Origin: Lucifuga dentata
Taxonomy: Eukaryota > Chordata > Actinopteri > Ophidiiformes > Bythitidae
Direction: 5' to 3'
Assembly: GCA_014773175.1 (NCBI GenBank)
Contig: VXCM01002865.1
Coordinates: 1 to 64,000, forward strand
DNA length: 64,000 bases
How positions within the stretch are numbered: the stretch's first letter is position 1; each line of letters starts with the position of its first letter. Below, piece after piece: positions 1-14,130 of the stretch. A program made the position numbers and the translations under genes. The notes beneath the pieces are model-generated. The model had not been told where the DNA came from and ran no database searches. It was given only the letters and a program-made list of their open reading frames with translations.

Positions 1-3000
1 TAAATTATGAAATAGCCCTGCAAACAGCCATAGCAAACTGGGTTTAGAGGGAGCTACTACCCGATATACGTGTGTCTCAAAACATGGCGCCACCGGAAGT
101 CCAGTATTTCTGTTTTGATACAATATTTGCCATTTACTTGTGCATACCTCTAATTCAAGGGCCACAGTGTTTTATGGTACAGGAATTTGCTCTCCTTGAA
201 AGTCAGGCTTTCAAAGCCTCTGCATATGCTATGTCTTCATGAAAAGATTTACTTGGTGGTTAAAACAAGATAAAGAGGAGAAAAGCTTGAATACCTGAGA
301 AAAAAAAAATATGGTTCAGTGAACCCACATTTACTCGTGTATAAATGAATTTAAATGAGGAAGAAGAACATCTGACAGTTAAGCTGTGTTGTACTGAATA
401 TGCTTAACTGAGAAGTTGTCAGTGTAAATCTTGTGCAGTTAGTTGTATCCAGTGCAAAAGCTTTGGCTTAATAAGAGGATAAGATCTAGTGGGTTTAGTA
501 TAACTTGAGATGGAGATAAGGTTTGTGGTGGAGTTAAGATCTCCACAAAATTTGACTGTTGGAAGACCTAACTACAATGGTCCAAAAATATTGTCTTAAA
601 TTGTATAGTGTGCTAACATTGGTATAGATAACATTTTAATATAATTTTTATGACAAATCTTTGTGTAAAGATTTAAGAGCTTCAGTTTTTTGCTGCGGTA
701 TGGTATGCAGTCAAAATTAAGGCAGTGAACTCCTGAACCCTGTGGAACCCCTGCTTACTAAGTAATTTCCAGATGTTTAAAGGCTTAATTTATTAATATA
801 ACAGGCCAAAAAAAATGTTTATGCAGTTACTTCACTAATTCATGAATCGCTGATAGATACGGTGTACAAAGGCTCATGGTTACTTTCATAAATTGTCTTC
901 TTTTATTTCCAGGAGGCTGATCAGGTGCACTCAACAAGCTATTGTGTGCTAAAAATGAGTCCTGGAACACTGGGGAGTAAAACTCTCAGTCAACCTTAGT
1001 AAAGCCTGTATGTGTGCATGCGTGAATGCATGTATAAGAAATTAAGGAGACTTATTTGCATACTTGTGTATTTTCTAATGCGTTTCTATGAGCATACTAA
1101 AACTGCTTTCCTGGGCATACGTGCAAATACTGCAGAAAGTATGCAGGTACTGAGAAAAGCTTACAGTGTTTTAGCAAATTCTTTAGGTTTAAATCACAAA
1201 CTATGAAATACTGAAATAAGCATATTAAGCGAGTTCCTCAAGCTTTTAAGAGGAAATTAGAGAAACTTTCTATGCATGGATAAGTCACTTTGCCTTTGGT
1301 GCTTCTCTTGCTGTGGAAAGGAGAATCTGTTCTTTAATAAAAGGATTTGTAACATGAGAGACACAAGGCTTTACCTCAGCACATGCCAGCATTATTTTAA
1401 TTTTTAAAAAATGCCCTGCAAGCATTGAAGTGTTTGTCCAATAAGCAGATTTTCCTCTGGCAATATAGGTATGTGAATGGAAGTACAAAAAGACCTGCTA
1501 TGGAAATATATATATCTATATATATATATATATACATATATTAGATTTGGTTAAGAGTTGTTTCTAACTTTCATGATATTTCATGATTCTCTCTCTTTTG
1601 TGATCTTATGTGATTCATGATTTAGCATTGCTAAGCTTGGACTAAAAATTGTACTTTAAGTCATGTAAAACCAGAGAGGTACATGTGATGCAGTCTACTC
1701 CTGGTTGGACTCTATAATTTACTTCTTTGTCTTTTCCAAACAATATGTATACAAAAATCATCATTGTTATCTAATATCTTAATAGGACTTTTCACACTTA
1801 CCACACCATGCTCAGGGCTTTCAGCTCTCTTAGCATTACAGTCATTTTATTTTGAATGTAGGCTTTCCCCACAGCCCCACCAGCTAGAAGAGGGCTGTCC
1901 ATGACTTTACATGGTTATCCCCAAAAATACTAGGATTAGAGTCCAGCTGTCAATCATAGCTAGAAAAACAAAAAGGATGTCAGCTAAAATTTAAAAATGC
2001 AATATGCTGAGGAAGTTAATCCAGAGGTCTTAACTCTTTGCATGTTAACCCTGAGCTATCGCTATGCCAGAGCTAAGAGAAACACGTGTGAAAAGCCTTA
2101 CTGTTAAAAAAATATATAATGGCATTTCACTGACACATGGGTGATTCTGATCAAGATATTGAACTGTCTTCATGTTTTCTAACTAATTAACTGACTAAAA
2201 GTTTATACCATACGTAGTATACAAGCCAGATGTACAGGGTAGCTGTACTTTACTGTTCCTCGCTCTGTCAACTGCAGAATGAATCCATAGGTTAACATTA
2301 CCATCTATGTGGTATCATTGTTTATTCATAAAGAACAATACACAATACTTTATACAAAAGCAGGAAATTACTAAAGTAATGCATCATGGATGCTGTTGGT
2401 TTCATGTTGGCTACAGTTTTTAAGATAGCACTGATGGTTTAGATGAAGGATCAGTGAAACACAGAGGCAATTTATGCATGTCATGTTGGAACCAAAGGCT
2501 ACCATCACTTACAGTTGCTATCAAAGCCAAAATGTTGTTTTCAAAACAATTTTTCTATTTTCATTATGCAGGTTATCATTTATGAAACACATATCAAAAC
2601 CTCAGCTTCCAGTCCTGTGCTGGATGCTGTGCTTAGCTCAGCCTCAAAGATGGATGTACAAACCAGCAAACCTAACTGTGAATATCTGATTCTGATGTTT
2701 CTTTTCTCTACTCTGTTCTACTCAAGGAACAAATACTGCAAGTACCATGGTGTACCGTCTATATCACTAGCCATACTTGGGTCATCTACACGGGCTATAC
2801 CCATTTAAACAATGTGCATATACAATATATCAACATCATCAGGGATTTCATGTAGACAATGGTTTGCATGTATGTAAATATGCATATGTACAGGTGTCAA
2901 AATGAATTCATATATTAGTAATTTAACTTAACTATCAGCATAAATGTGTAGATTTGGAAACAGAAAAACCTCTTGCAGTGTCTTGAAATGGGGGCGATGG

Positions 3001-3725
3001 GTTTCAGTTGTTTTTTGAGTTTTTTTTTTGTTTTTTTTTTTTTCCTTTTCTGACTTGGAAAATGTTTTCATTAATGTGTCTTATGCAGTTTCACTGCAAA
3101 ACACTTTACTCCGTTTGAGTTTGTGGTGTCTGTCACAGCAGTAGAATCCTTTTCGTTTAGCTTTTTATTTTTACTGTACCTGTGAGAGATGATGAACTTC
3201 TGCATTGAATTGAGGTAACCAGGGTGTCTAGTCCAAGTCTCTTTAATTTTACATAATACCTCAAAGTTTGACACTTTTGCCTATTCTTGCTCTCACTAAA
3301 AATACACATCCATAATGCACTGGCCATTATGGTATACCATTATAAAGCTCCTTTATTTAATCAATGGTAGTATTGTGTCCCACAGTACCAGATTCAAATT
3401 TACCATCTGTCATGATGCTACAGTATATGTACTTTCTATGAAGGTGGCTGTTTCTACCTCACAATTAATCACAATTATAGAATGTATTTATGAGTCTGAG
3501 TCTGTGCTCTATAGATAAATTTAGAAGATAAATTTAGGAGAGAAACAGTATTTATTATTTTGGAAACCAAGGAAGAGAGACATTTGCTGTGGTTACAGCC
3601 ACTTGGATGAGCACTTACAGAAAGCAAGTTTTATTACGCTGAAATTAAAGTGCTGATACAGTATGCCAGAAGTGTGTATGAAACAGCTCAAGATGGATGA
3701 GAACCCCTTATTGACACCAGCACAG
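1..3725. other. Gene-free AT-rich stretch
   Basis: No open frame here resembles a known protein and no exon with credible splice sites is seen. The stretch is AT-rich. It contains a TA microsatellite at about 1,505-1,536 and T-rich runs near 3,019-3,043. It could be intergenic DNA or part of a long intron or UTR of a gene lying to the left; the sequence does not decide. Confidence 0.6.
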
Positions 3726-4298
3726 TTTAAAGGATCATATTGGCAATCGTGCATGTTTGAGCTCAATATATACAATCCATATACACGTTATGTTCCTGAC
3801 AACCATTTCCCAAATATACTACTTTGACGTTAAACTTCAGAATTTTTTTCCACCTTCCAGACTGCCATTAACTTCAGTTAATTTCAGTATTCTATTAAAA
3901 TCAACTTACAGAGACTTGAAAAGCGTTTGAGATATGTAATCAATCACAGCAAACACAATGTCTATTAGGTTTTCTTGCCAAAGTAACTTCATTTAACTGA
4001 TCCAACACGTAGCTTCGCGGAAACATATTTCTCAGCCAGAAAATATAGTCCCAGGAGAAGACGGTTTTTACCAAGTAATTAAAATGACCATTCCTTTTAC
4101 AATCATGTATAAGTATTAGAAGGTGAAACATTGAATTTTAAGGTGGGTGTATTACATTTGATTTTGAAAGATTAGGGGATTTGAAAAAATGATAGGTAAA
4201 CTCAAATACTGTTATGTTTTGGTTGTCAGTAGACTAACATGTATGCGGGTTGTATATATTAGGTTCAAACATGAATAATCGCCGGTATGGTCCTTTAA
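3726..4298 (+). mobile_element. TTAA-ended MITE family, full-length copy A
   Basis: A 573-bp element begins TTTAAAGGATCATATTGGC and ends GCCGGTATGGTCCTTTAA. The ends are imperfect terminal inverted repeats of about 40 bp, continuing into CATGTTTGAGC at the left and GTTCAAACATG at the right. There is no coding capacity. A second near-full-length copy lies at 51,498-52,064, a reverse-oriented partial one at 29,246-29,799, and end fragments at 26,692-26,838 and 35,165-35,323. The TTAA at both ends would fit a piggyBac-type target, but the superfamily is not established. Confidence 0.8.
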
Positions 4299-4839
4299 GT
4301 CATGGTATCAACATTTACATCACATTTATACTTACACTGCATATACTTTATATCCTTGAATTACTGTACCTCTCTTTCTGATTCTCACCTGTTAAAATCC
4401 TGGAAACATGACAGAGACAAAGACGTTAATCCTATTTGAGACAAGACTCTGCAACGGCAGGATTCCATATGCAGTACTTATAATGGTTTGTAACGCACAT
4501 ACAGAAAAAGCCAGCAATGGGTTTGAATGATATGATAAATCCTATGTGTTGCTCTCTATATGTGCTAATCCATTGTAATCATAGTTGAATGAGTTGTGGA
4601 GGATGCAAGTGGAATACAAATTTTCCTACTGCAACAGGACCGCAGAGTTTATGTGCAGAATCCTATTTTGCTGTTGTCTTCTTAAAAGCAAATACTTTTT
4701 CTCAGGAAATTTCCATTTTGAGACTACACTGTGTTCATAATGTAAGACACACACATGCATGCATGTCAGAAGTTTCGCAGCCCTTCTCCCCCAGTTTCTA
4801 AGACACAAACAAGGCTGAATGTGATGTGTTGTACTGTGC

Positions 4840-4844
<5 letters not shown>

Positions 4845-4908
<64 letters not shown>

Positions 4909-4915
4909 CTGTATA
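4845..4915. repeat. Compound (TG)n(TA)n microsatellite
   Basis: About 20 TG units run directly into a TA tract. Compound alternating purine-pyrimidine tracts like this are length-polymorphic and can adopt non-B DNA. No gene is adjacent. Confidence 0.95.
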
Positions 4916-6319
4916 TATAAAGGCTGTCTATATACTATATATGTATTTAAGTTTTACAATATAATTATAGTTATTGATATTATTGTAAAGTTTATGATGC
5001 ACTGTGAAAAATGTTTACATTGTTAGTATTATTTCTTCTTTTGTTAAAAAATGTCAATGATTGTATGAAAAGTGTTAAATCATTGACCCAAGGGCATATA
5101 AGTTGTTCTGGGATAAAATGGAATGACAAATAAAATAATGCATAAGTATTCCACTACATTTCATGCCATATTCCTTTTCTCATAAGAATTACTTTCATGC
5201 AAATATTTTGAAATTCCAATATACATTTTGTCACATGAATTATGTTTATTTTTATCAACATATCAGGCAAAATGTTTATACTGAACATATCTGAAAAGCA
5301 TTCACTGTCAATATTTTTCATATCTCATAATGACAACTCAGTCATGGTTAATAAATTGTAAAGCAGATGAAACCGGAAACACTGGGATCAATGCAACTAA
5401 AACATGATTAAGATAACCCATATTCTTCCAAACAAAATCTCAATATACATATATTACTGTATAATGTACATAAACTATATTAGACAATGTAATTTTAATA
5501 ATGTACCATATAGAATGTGTAGAGGCTGACTGTTTTTGGTACTTTGGCAAAATGGAAAAATACTTGAATTTTTCAGAAAAGAGCTTTGCAAAATGAAGCT
5601 CATTTTTACCAGCTGACCAATGATGATGAGAAATGCAGACCTGACAGCAAGATGGATGTCCCCATGGTATCAGAATATGACATCATCAAGCCAGAGCTCA
5701 TGGACTAGATTACATGCCCCTTGTTACTGTCTTCCACAGACGAGAGCAAGCATCTCCATGCAACGGGAGCATGGCTTTTCAGATTGTCCAAAGTGAGCTG
5801 CCTCCTCCTTTCCATGAAAGTAGCAGCTTGCTAGCAAGCAAAATGAGCAGACATAAAGAGTTGTCAATTGCTGTTCCTTTTTTTTTTTTTTTTTTTTTTG
5901 GTAGCTTTTTTCCCCTTGAAAAGTGCTCTCAGAACATGTGAATGTACCCTTACTGCATTTGTGCCTTAGTTTCTCTCTTGGCCACAAGATGCTGGATGCA
6001 AGAAAGCTCAACCTGAGTTCTCTTTTCTCATATCGATAAGTCGCTGAATTTTATCTGGAGCAAATATGGGTGTTAATTGATGTCAGACATCAATTGAAGA
6101 TAACTGTTCCATTTAGGAGATGTTAAGACCTAAAGCGAAACAGTTTTTGATGTATTTATACGTAATTGACAGGTGTCTCTGGTTATCACAGTCAGCCATT
6201 GTGCTGTGAATTCATTTGGAGTTTTGGTCTCTAAAGAAGTTGACAGAGAAGGAGATGAGTAGTAAACAAATGTGGAATATAAACAAAAGGATGTTTTCAT
6301 TGTTCCTGTTAGAATATGC

Positions 6320-6352
<33 letters not shown>

Positions 6353-6994
6353 GTCAGGGTGTTGAAAGAATGCAATTTAAATTAATCTTTTCCATTTCAA
6401 AATAAAACTGAAGAAGCACCAATGAGGGGAAATATTACTCCAGTGTATATGCTGCTATTGCTTGCTGTGGCTCTGCACCTTCTCCTGTTATTTTGTCCAG
6501 GCACAACTGGCTCGTTATAATACCCCTGCAGATTTACAAGTAGCACGGTGTAAGCAAAGAGATGGACATGACTGGGCTGCCTGACCTTCATATCATGTCC
6601 CTGCTGAACACCATCTGCATGAATAGCCACACTCTCCCAGGCCTGACAAAGTAATAAATTCAAGATGAGGAAAACATGGTAAAGCAGGTTGGACAGCAAC
6701 TATAGTTGTCACACAGTCATAACTTTGGATGATGAATAAGAGTACTACATTTTGAATATATACTCATGCTCAGAAGAAACACAACACTGTGCACATAATG
6801 GTATATTATGGATAATTGATGCTTATTGTTGTCAGCTCTACTTCGTATAAATGTTTTGAGCACAAGGGTGTTACTTTGGACAGTAATCCCTCATTTAATG
6901 CTCCCAACGATGTGGTGCAGCAAATGACAATGATGAGTGTGACGGGTCTGTAGGATGAGCAGGGTGGATATGTATTACTCAGGATGAATCATTT

Positions 6995-7029
6995 GAAATA
7001 TAGTATCATATTTAATGATACTATATTTC
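6995..7029. repeat. 14-bp inverted repeat, 7-base loop
   Basis: GAAATATAGTATCA at 6,995-7,008 is the exact reverse complement of TGATACTATATTTC at 7,016-7,029. The spacer is 7 bases and AT-rich. No terminator or RNA-gene context is visible, so it is probably a chance or transposon-derived palindrome. Confidence 0.8.
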
Positions 7030-8936
7030 TTTGCTAAAATCACAGGTCATTTCACAGCTTACAATATTTTCACATTTTAATTAATTATTCCTTATTTCCC
7101 TTGGTTAAATATTTTATCTAACTTGTTTATGTCTTTTGCTTTCATTTTTATTTGTGCTACTTTTTCTTCAATAAATCTAAATGAGCTGAAGCAGAATTCT
7201 TTATGCATTGGCAGACTCATTCAAAACAAACAATTCATTTCTAAATTTTCCCACAGAGTCTAGGGTCTTTTGAATCAAATTGCAGTTCATTGCCATCTTA
7301 AATAATTTCATCTGTGAACATTAAAATCCAGTCTCCAATATACACATGCACCACCCACCAGCACAGGATATTACATTAATTCAATACTCTGTCAGGCATG
7401 CAGAATTTAAATATACTACTGTATCACAACACCAGAATCTCTATTATCAGACGTATAGTACACAAACGGAATGAGGGAACATTGTGATGTCTGTCACTGG
7501 TAAATTTCCAATAAAAATAACTTTTCTTTTTTTTTTAGGCTCTGGCAAAACATCACAAAATTAAAATAAACACAGTGACTTTTAATAATGAAAAGAGGAC
7601 CAATACTATGTTACTGCTGTTATTGCAACTCTGCTCTGAGCCTTACCTTGATTAATAAGTATATGACAATGACATGATGTATAATATCATCTGTTGTGAT
7701 ATTTTAGGATATATTGTATATTTATGCTCTTACAAAAACCATTTTTTAATTTCAGCCCTTTCTTACATTACACCTGAGACATTATTCCTTTAAGCTTTGT
7801 CTCTTCCTGTTGATGCAAAAAGATGAAGCATCTCTCTCTCTCTCTCTCTCTCTCGCTTTCTCCCCCATTTTTCCTGTTATTATATCTTACCTTTGCTTAC
7901 TTACTTGGCCAAAATATGATTTGGTTTTGTTTGTTTTAGTAATGTACATGCACATATATTTATCCCTCTGACTGACAGAGATAATGGCACATGTGAAAGT
8001 GCTATTTAACTTAGACTTCCAAAAAACTATAAACTATTTGATGAATGTGCAAAGAATGGAGATCTGTTTGATTTTAGCAAGAAAGGACTTCATCTTCATC
8101 ATCAAAAAAAGAAAAGAAAAACTGAAACAAGAACTATAGAATTCAGTTCAGTTTTAAAAATTAACCATCAAGTAACTAATCACATGAACTCATCACATAT
8201 CCCTTAAAGATAAAAAGCAGCATGAAGGAAAAACTTCACTATGTACAATTTTTCATTACCTACATTTTAGTATTTGAGTGAGAAGGGTCATTCCAGGGTG
8301 TAAAAGTACATTATAAACTGTGAAATTGTGATTAAAAATGTCTTATATGTAATATCTGTTAGTCCTGACCACACATTTTGATTGGCCAAAAGACTTTTCA
8401 AAGGGAGTCCAGTTTCAGATCTTTTCATTCCACCAGTGAAGACTGAATATCCACAGGTCTAAACTACTTCTCATGCTGGTGTCAATGTAGTTTGGCAGAA
8501 TTGATAACAAAGACCCTAGTTGAATGGAAGAGCATAGTACAAGATGTGGCTTTGCATCAATAAAGTAGGACGTACAGGCTGAGGTACAGTGATAATTGTC
8601 CTTGAGTCTCCTGTGCACTGCTGTGAGATGTGCAGTGGACCACAAGTTGTGTCTCTGGAAATCTACTGGCCCACCAGCAGCGGGTCTACATATATTTCCA
8701 AAATAACACAATCTCCATTCATGTATTTGATGTTTTTCTGTGTTACTGTCATTACATATTTTTCAGGTTCCTTCAGAGTTTTGTTCACTACATGTTGTGC
8801 TTAAGAGAGCTGGAACACTGTAACCTCGCATTTATTTGCTGTATGGGGTGTTGCTATGAACACAGTGAAGGTGAGTATTCTTTATGGTGGTATGAAAATG
8901 TACAGGAGTTCTTTTAGTGGTCATTCTCAACCTGTG

Positions 8937-8985
8937 AATGCTGGATAGGCTGCAGCAGGTTTAGAAAATTGGTCGATGGATGAGT
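8937..8985 (+). repeat. Relic LINE/SINE tail (low confidence)
   Basis: The motif GGATAGGCTGCAGCAG, followed by TTAGAAAATTGG and GATGGATG, resembles the 3' tail shared by several fish LINE and SINE families, with internal sequence missing. Only about 50 bp is recognisable. The assignment is from memory of the family tail, not from alignment. Confidence 0.35.
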
Positions 8986-11900
8986 GGAGAACTCTGATGC
9001 TTGAGTTGAGTATTAATCATTCATTTTCAGTGTTTCAGTTTCTCCTCCCTGCTGTACAAAGTGAACAGGGAGCTTCTTCTGTGCAAAGCTATTTATATTG
9101 GATCTAACTCTGCAGATGTGAGGTCAATGATGCTTTTCACTATAACATGACAGCAATCATCTGCCACATGTTGTTCCTTTACAGTTTCTGTACAAATGAG
9201 GTGATCCTGGTTGTGGGAAACGTACTATACATACAAAAATGGATCACCTTTACATAATCGTGTGTGTGTGTGTGTGTGTGTGATTGTGTTTGTGCTGACC
9301 CTGTATCCGCCTACGCATCCCTTGTCTGTGTGTATTTCTCAGTCATTTTTTTTCTTTTGATTCACAGTAACACTCTTCTGTCCTACAGACAGATGAAATG
9401 ACATGCGTTTCATTTTCTTTTACCTATGGACTTAATTTACATCACTGAAAATGACAATCTTTGATTCTTTTTGATAACTGTAGTTTTATATTCACTGATA
9501 TTACCTGTATTGCATTGTAGTAATTCTGTGTATTGTGATATTAACTGAAAATGGCCACTGTACTATTTTCATTTTGTGCCATCCATTTTGAGCTGACATT
9601 TTCCATTCAGTCCATGTTGAGGATAATTCAAAGCAATCCAAATGGAAATAGCTTCTACTCTCCATTGTGTATTCCATTCTTTATCCTTTCTGATATCCTG
9701 ATCTCCTTCATTACCACATCCTGCATTCCTCCTCATCTAACTGACGGATCAAAAATGTATCCCATTGCCAAATCAGGCAAACTGGTATGACGCAGAATAA
9801 CAGTTGTTCATGATAAAAGAGAACAGACAAACGATTCTTCAAAGCATAACCAATATCATCTGCCTTCCTCCTTATAGTTTGTACACAGCTATCGCTACAT
9901 TACTGCACCATAGTGTGGTGATAAATCTTCAGCCTGTCATAACAACTACAGCTTATCTCCTTCATAGAGATGTGATTTCCATGCCATACAGCTATAGAAT
10001 CAGTCTTCAAGGCCTATGGTTGAATCTCTCCTGGTCCTAATCTCCTCATTCATTCATCTAACCACATCTTATCAGGACTTTTTCTTACTTTTCACTGGAC
10101 ACATTCATCCTCACATTCATCTTAGCTCCACAGCTCAACAGGAAACTTGAAACGTGGGTAGATTACATGAGAGAAAAGAGAAGTATAATAAAAACCTGTG
10201 GAGGAACAAATAAAGATTACATAGACATTTTTTTTATTTTTTACATTTTTTTTTTTATCATTTGGCTTGCGATTCATCAATTGTGTTATTATAACTGTTT
10301 AATTGAGGTTGACAGTGAATGTAACAGTTCATATGGGATTTATACAAAAAGCAGGGGGACCTGTTCTCTGTATTTCTGTTACTGCCTTTTTTGGCAAGCT
10401 AGAGGTCCAGAACAAATCCTACCCCATATAAAACTAGATTCATATACAGTCTTCAGTGCAACTATACCAGAATGCTTCAATACTGATGGGCCAGCAGTCA
10501 CACTAAAGTCAGGCTATTTTCCAATGAATGAAATTTATGGATCTGTTCCACCAGGCACCTGTTCAACCAGTCTTGCCCCCATAATTAATTAAAACTACTC
10601 CTTGTTGGCATGGATTTAAAAAAAAGAAAGAAAGAAAGAAAGAAAAAATAAAGAAAAGAAAATAGCATAATAAAAGGCTCGTTTTATTTTATACATTACT
10701 GAATTAACTGTGACAATAAAGCCAGTAATAATTATAAAAGTTACCCATTGATCCGGATATAAATTTCACAGTGACCTTGCGGCTTTCAGAGCCAGGTTTG
10801 GTCCAGTGCAGCAGTATTGCTGCTTGAGCAGTTGTGTTTATCTGTAGGGTTTATTATCCTTCTTCCTGTCAGTGCCAAAGCTAAAACAGCTAGTTCTGAT
10901 TTACTGATCATGGTATTCTCTTGTAAATATTTTAAAAGCTGTGACATATTGTGTATGTCTGTGGTTGTACGCTGTTGAATGAAGTCTTATGTTTGTATGA
11001 ATTTACAGACACTAGGCATGACATTTAGTAGTTTACAGCTATTCATGTTTAAGTACTGGTATATTTTTTTTTAATTTTCAATAGTGGAGTTACAAAGTAT
11101 GAAAATATATTTAAATAAAGTGCAGATACTTCCCAAAATATTTAAGTAGGTAACAAAGTAGTAGTAGTAGTAGTAGTTTTATTTTATTACTTACACCACT
11201 GACATTATCAATGGTTTACATTTTTGTTTTCCTGTAATATCCGTTAATGGTTCATGATTACGTTAACAGCAAGAGGCAGCAGCTTTCATACTCCTAGTAT
11301 TGTGAGGTGTATGGGATAGAGGAGGAGGAGATTAGTGCTATTGGCTAATCTGTTCTCATGCTTCATGACTCAGCTGCTGGTCCAACTGGACTCATAGCCA
11401 CAAGGTATGCGTATGTATCTCCTTCACCATTCTTTTTTTTTTTTTTTTANTTTTTTTTTTTTTTTCACTTATCCTGTCCGCTCTGTCTCGTTCTTAACAT
11501 CGATCTCACTCCCACTCCTACATGAGTCTTACACTGTCACTCCACACTTCAGTTTCTGTGTGCAAATCTCCCATTGACTGAATAGTCCCATTGATCTTCA
11601 TCTCCTCAATGTTCCCTGTCTCTCCTTTCATTCTTATTTCTCAAACATATTCCTTAAATTCCATTTCTTCTCTGTTGCATCAGTGCACTTTAGCTTTCTC
11701 ATGATTTCTCATTTCTTCCTTTTTATCACCAAGTGTCTCCCATGGGCTTCTCACCCATCGAGCAATTCCAAAGCCCTCTTTATCTTTTTTAACACACACA
11801 GGTACACACATTTACACACACTTGCTCTTCTGTTCATACACATGTTGAATCTTTAACACTTCAAGGCTTTCCACTCTGGCATATCCTTAGTGGGGAGCAC

Positions 11901-12106
11901 TGACATGCACCATGTGTGGTACATTCTCCATTTGTACTTATGTAATGTATAGCTTATATAACTGATTATAGTAATGGCCAGGTTCTTTATGAATTTCAAT
12001 GTTATAATCAGTATGGTCTGATTATTTCCTGTCTATACAGTTCCTCTGAATTTAGGAGACAGCCCAAATGAATGCATATCAATGCCATGTGTGTTTTCTT
12101 TTCATG

Positions 12107-12144
12107 GTAAAACTTCGGCTGCATGCATGCAGCTGAAGTTTTAC
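12107..12144. repeat. 38-bp palindrome centred on ATGCATGC
   Basis: The segment reads as its own reverse complement around 12,125/12,126. The arms are GTAAAACTTC/GAAGTTTTAC outside GCTGCATGCATGCAGC, with one mismatch (G at 12,117 against T at 12,134). It is followed 10 bp later by a second, perfect palindrome with a similar ATGCATGC core. The pair could extrude as two adjacent cruciforms. Confidence 0.9.
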
Positions 12145-12154
12145 ATGAGATTTT

Positions 12155-12198
12155 AGAACATGGGATACCATGCATGCATGCATGGTATCCCATGTTCT
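12155..12198. repeat. Perfect 44-bp palindrome
   Basis: Every base from 12,155 to 12,176 pairs with its mirror from 12,177 to 12,198. The outer arms are AGAACATGGGATACC and GGTATCCCATGTTCT and the core repeats ATGC. A perfect palindrome of this length with no spacer is rare in vertebrate DNA because it tends to be deleted. It could be a young foldback sequence or an assembly product. Confidence 0.92.
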
Positions 12199-14130
12199 CT
12201 GACTTTCTACATTATTCATGATACATGAATTATGATACATGAATGCAAATATAAGGTTGGGACGGAAACAAGATTTATGAGGAAATAAATCTCTATCTCT
12301 CTGCACAAAATTATGTCATACATGACCAGATGTGGTGCAGGTTTTCTTATATTTATATATATATATATTTCTTATCTTTTCTTAGTTTTTTCCAAAACTT
12401 TAATGTTAAATATCAACATCAGCATCCTAACATCCACTGTACTTAAATTCAGGAAATATGCTGTCTTCACTTCCTGTACCAGGGAATGTTGGCAGAAAGC
12501 TGGGTGGTGCTGAAGTAAATGAATAGTGACAAGCTGATCACGGAGCCAGTCACAGAGACAAGCAGATCAATGTGTCAGTCCTAATGACAAAGAATTGCAG
12601 GTGGCTTGATGTGTGTGTGTTTGCATTTGCATGTGTGTATGGATTTCAATGTCTGTGCAGCATAAATTATAAATTTCTTAGCGTTAGTAAAATACTTGTG
12701 TGTGTGCAGAGACACAATTTATGGTACCTTCAGTATGACCCAATAACACAAACAGTGTGGAGACATGTACAGAATAATCTGTCTGATCTGTCTAACCTGT
12801 ATGAGTTTGAATGTGTGAGTGACTGTGAGATATGGACAGACGTGGAAGTGTGATGAAGTCAGCATTCTGCGATGTGGTGTCTAATAATAAAGAGAATATA
12901 AAGCTGTTTCTGGGTGCGCCTATGCAATCATGTCTATATGATTTGCAAAGCTGTGCAAAAGTCATACATAACACAATATAATTACACAAATCCTTTTCCA
13001 CTCAGTCAACCACAGCTCAGCCCATTTCATATCACTTTTGTAAACAGACAGTAGCTGATATACTTGTTAGAATTTAAATTTAAATCCCTTTGTTTTTACT
13101 GATCACTCACTTGCCTATATACAAATCCAGAATAAGTAGATAGATAGATAGATAGATAGATATTTCTGTTTTTGTGAAATTTTCTGCTGTTTTATCTGCA
13201 ATATTGTGGTAAGTAGTATTTGTGAACTTATATCAATCATTATTTGAGAATGAAGTAGTAAAGGAAAAGGAGAAAAATTAAAAAACAAAAAAAGGCTTCC
13301 ACTCAATCAGTTACTAACAGTTACTGTTGTAGCTAATAATGACGTTGTAATGACATTGTAATTCAATGTAGAAAGATTTTACAAAATAATTTTAGGTAAC
13401 ACTCTATAATAATGAATGTCTCTATATGCTTGAAAAACCAATGAATGAAAAAATGAATGAGAAACAAACCCGCCGCCAAAATATAACATCCAGCTTCACT
13501 TTTAAATGGTCTGACTCCTCTTTGTCTTTTTCATTTCACAACCGTCACTATTAAAAAATATATTCGTTATTAAGTCCAATCGTTGATTTTATAAAGGCTG
13601 CTTAATTCATCATTTTGGAAAATCGATACATTATTAATTTATAAATTACAATAAAACTGGGCGGAACCTATATACAAGAGATTCTGGTCACATTATGACA
13701 GCTTCCGTTGACCTTTCTGGTGGACCTTGGCTCCCTTGGATCCGGCCAGGTGCCTCTCTGTAGGCACCGGATTTATGTTTTTTCCGGGGGTGCCCTATTA
13801 TTCTGTCATCCACAGGGAATCTTCCTAGATTTGCTTCATTCAAAGACAGCAAAATGCCATGTATCTGCAGATAAACAAATCAATCAGCTCAACAGCTCAG
13901 GGCCAGTGAGCACATTTGACTAATTGATCAATTGGTAATTAATTACAAAATTAATGTTTGTTAACAAAAACTGGCAAAAAATTACTGGCAATGGTAACAA
14001 CTGTGACAAAAACTTATTAATTTCATTAGTAACTCATAACAAAAACTGAGACGAAAATTAACGTTAAGGCCCCAGTAATGAACACTGATGAAAATTACCA
14101 GCACTGTAGCCTACAGAATGTGTGAAATGT
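12199..14130. other. Gene-free stretch
   Basis: AT-rich sequence without a supported gene. It includes a TAGA run at 13,137-13,163 and short direct repeats of ATGATACATGAAT near 12,218-12,245. No exon or RNA gene is recognised. Confidence 0.55.

Larger units (their letters stand above)
4299..12106. other. Gene-free AT-rich stretch with simple repeats
   Basis: No coding exon is recognised. The stretch contains a compound TG/TA microsatellite (4,845-4,915), a TC run (7,832-7,853), a TG run (9,261-9,281), a TAG run (11,159-11,176), a 14-bp perfect hairpin (6,995-7,029), and a single N inside a T homopolymer at 11,450. A 141-codon open frame at 10,167-10,592 contains low-complexity Phe/Ile stretches and matches nothing I recognise, so it is not called a gene. 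Confidence 0.55.

Noticed and set aside
6397..6699. 100-codon minus-strand open frame with a hydrophobic start
   Set aside because: It is not recognised, has no splice signals in place and no second exon; the hydrophobic start could be chance. It could be revisited with RNA data.
10167..10592. 141-codon plus-strand open frame
   Set aside because: The N-terminal part is low-complexity Phe/Ile from T-runs, the C-terminal part matches no family I know, and no splice or promoter context supports it. It is probably a chance frame in AT-rich DNA.
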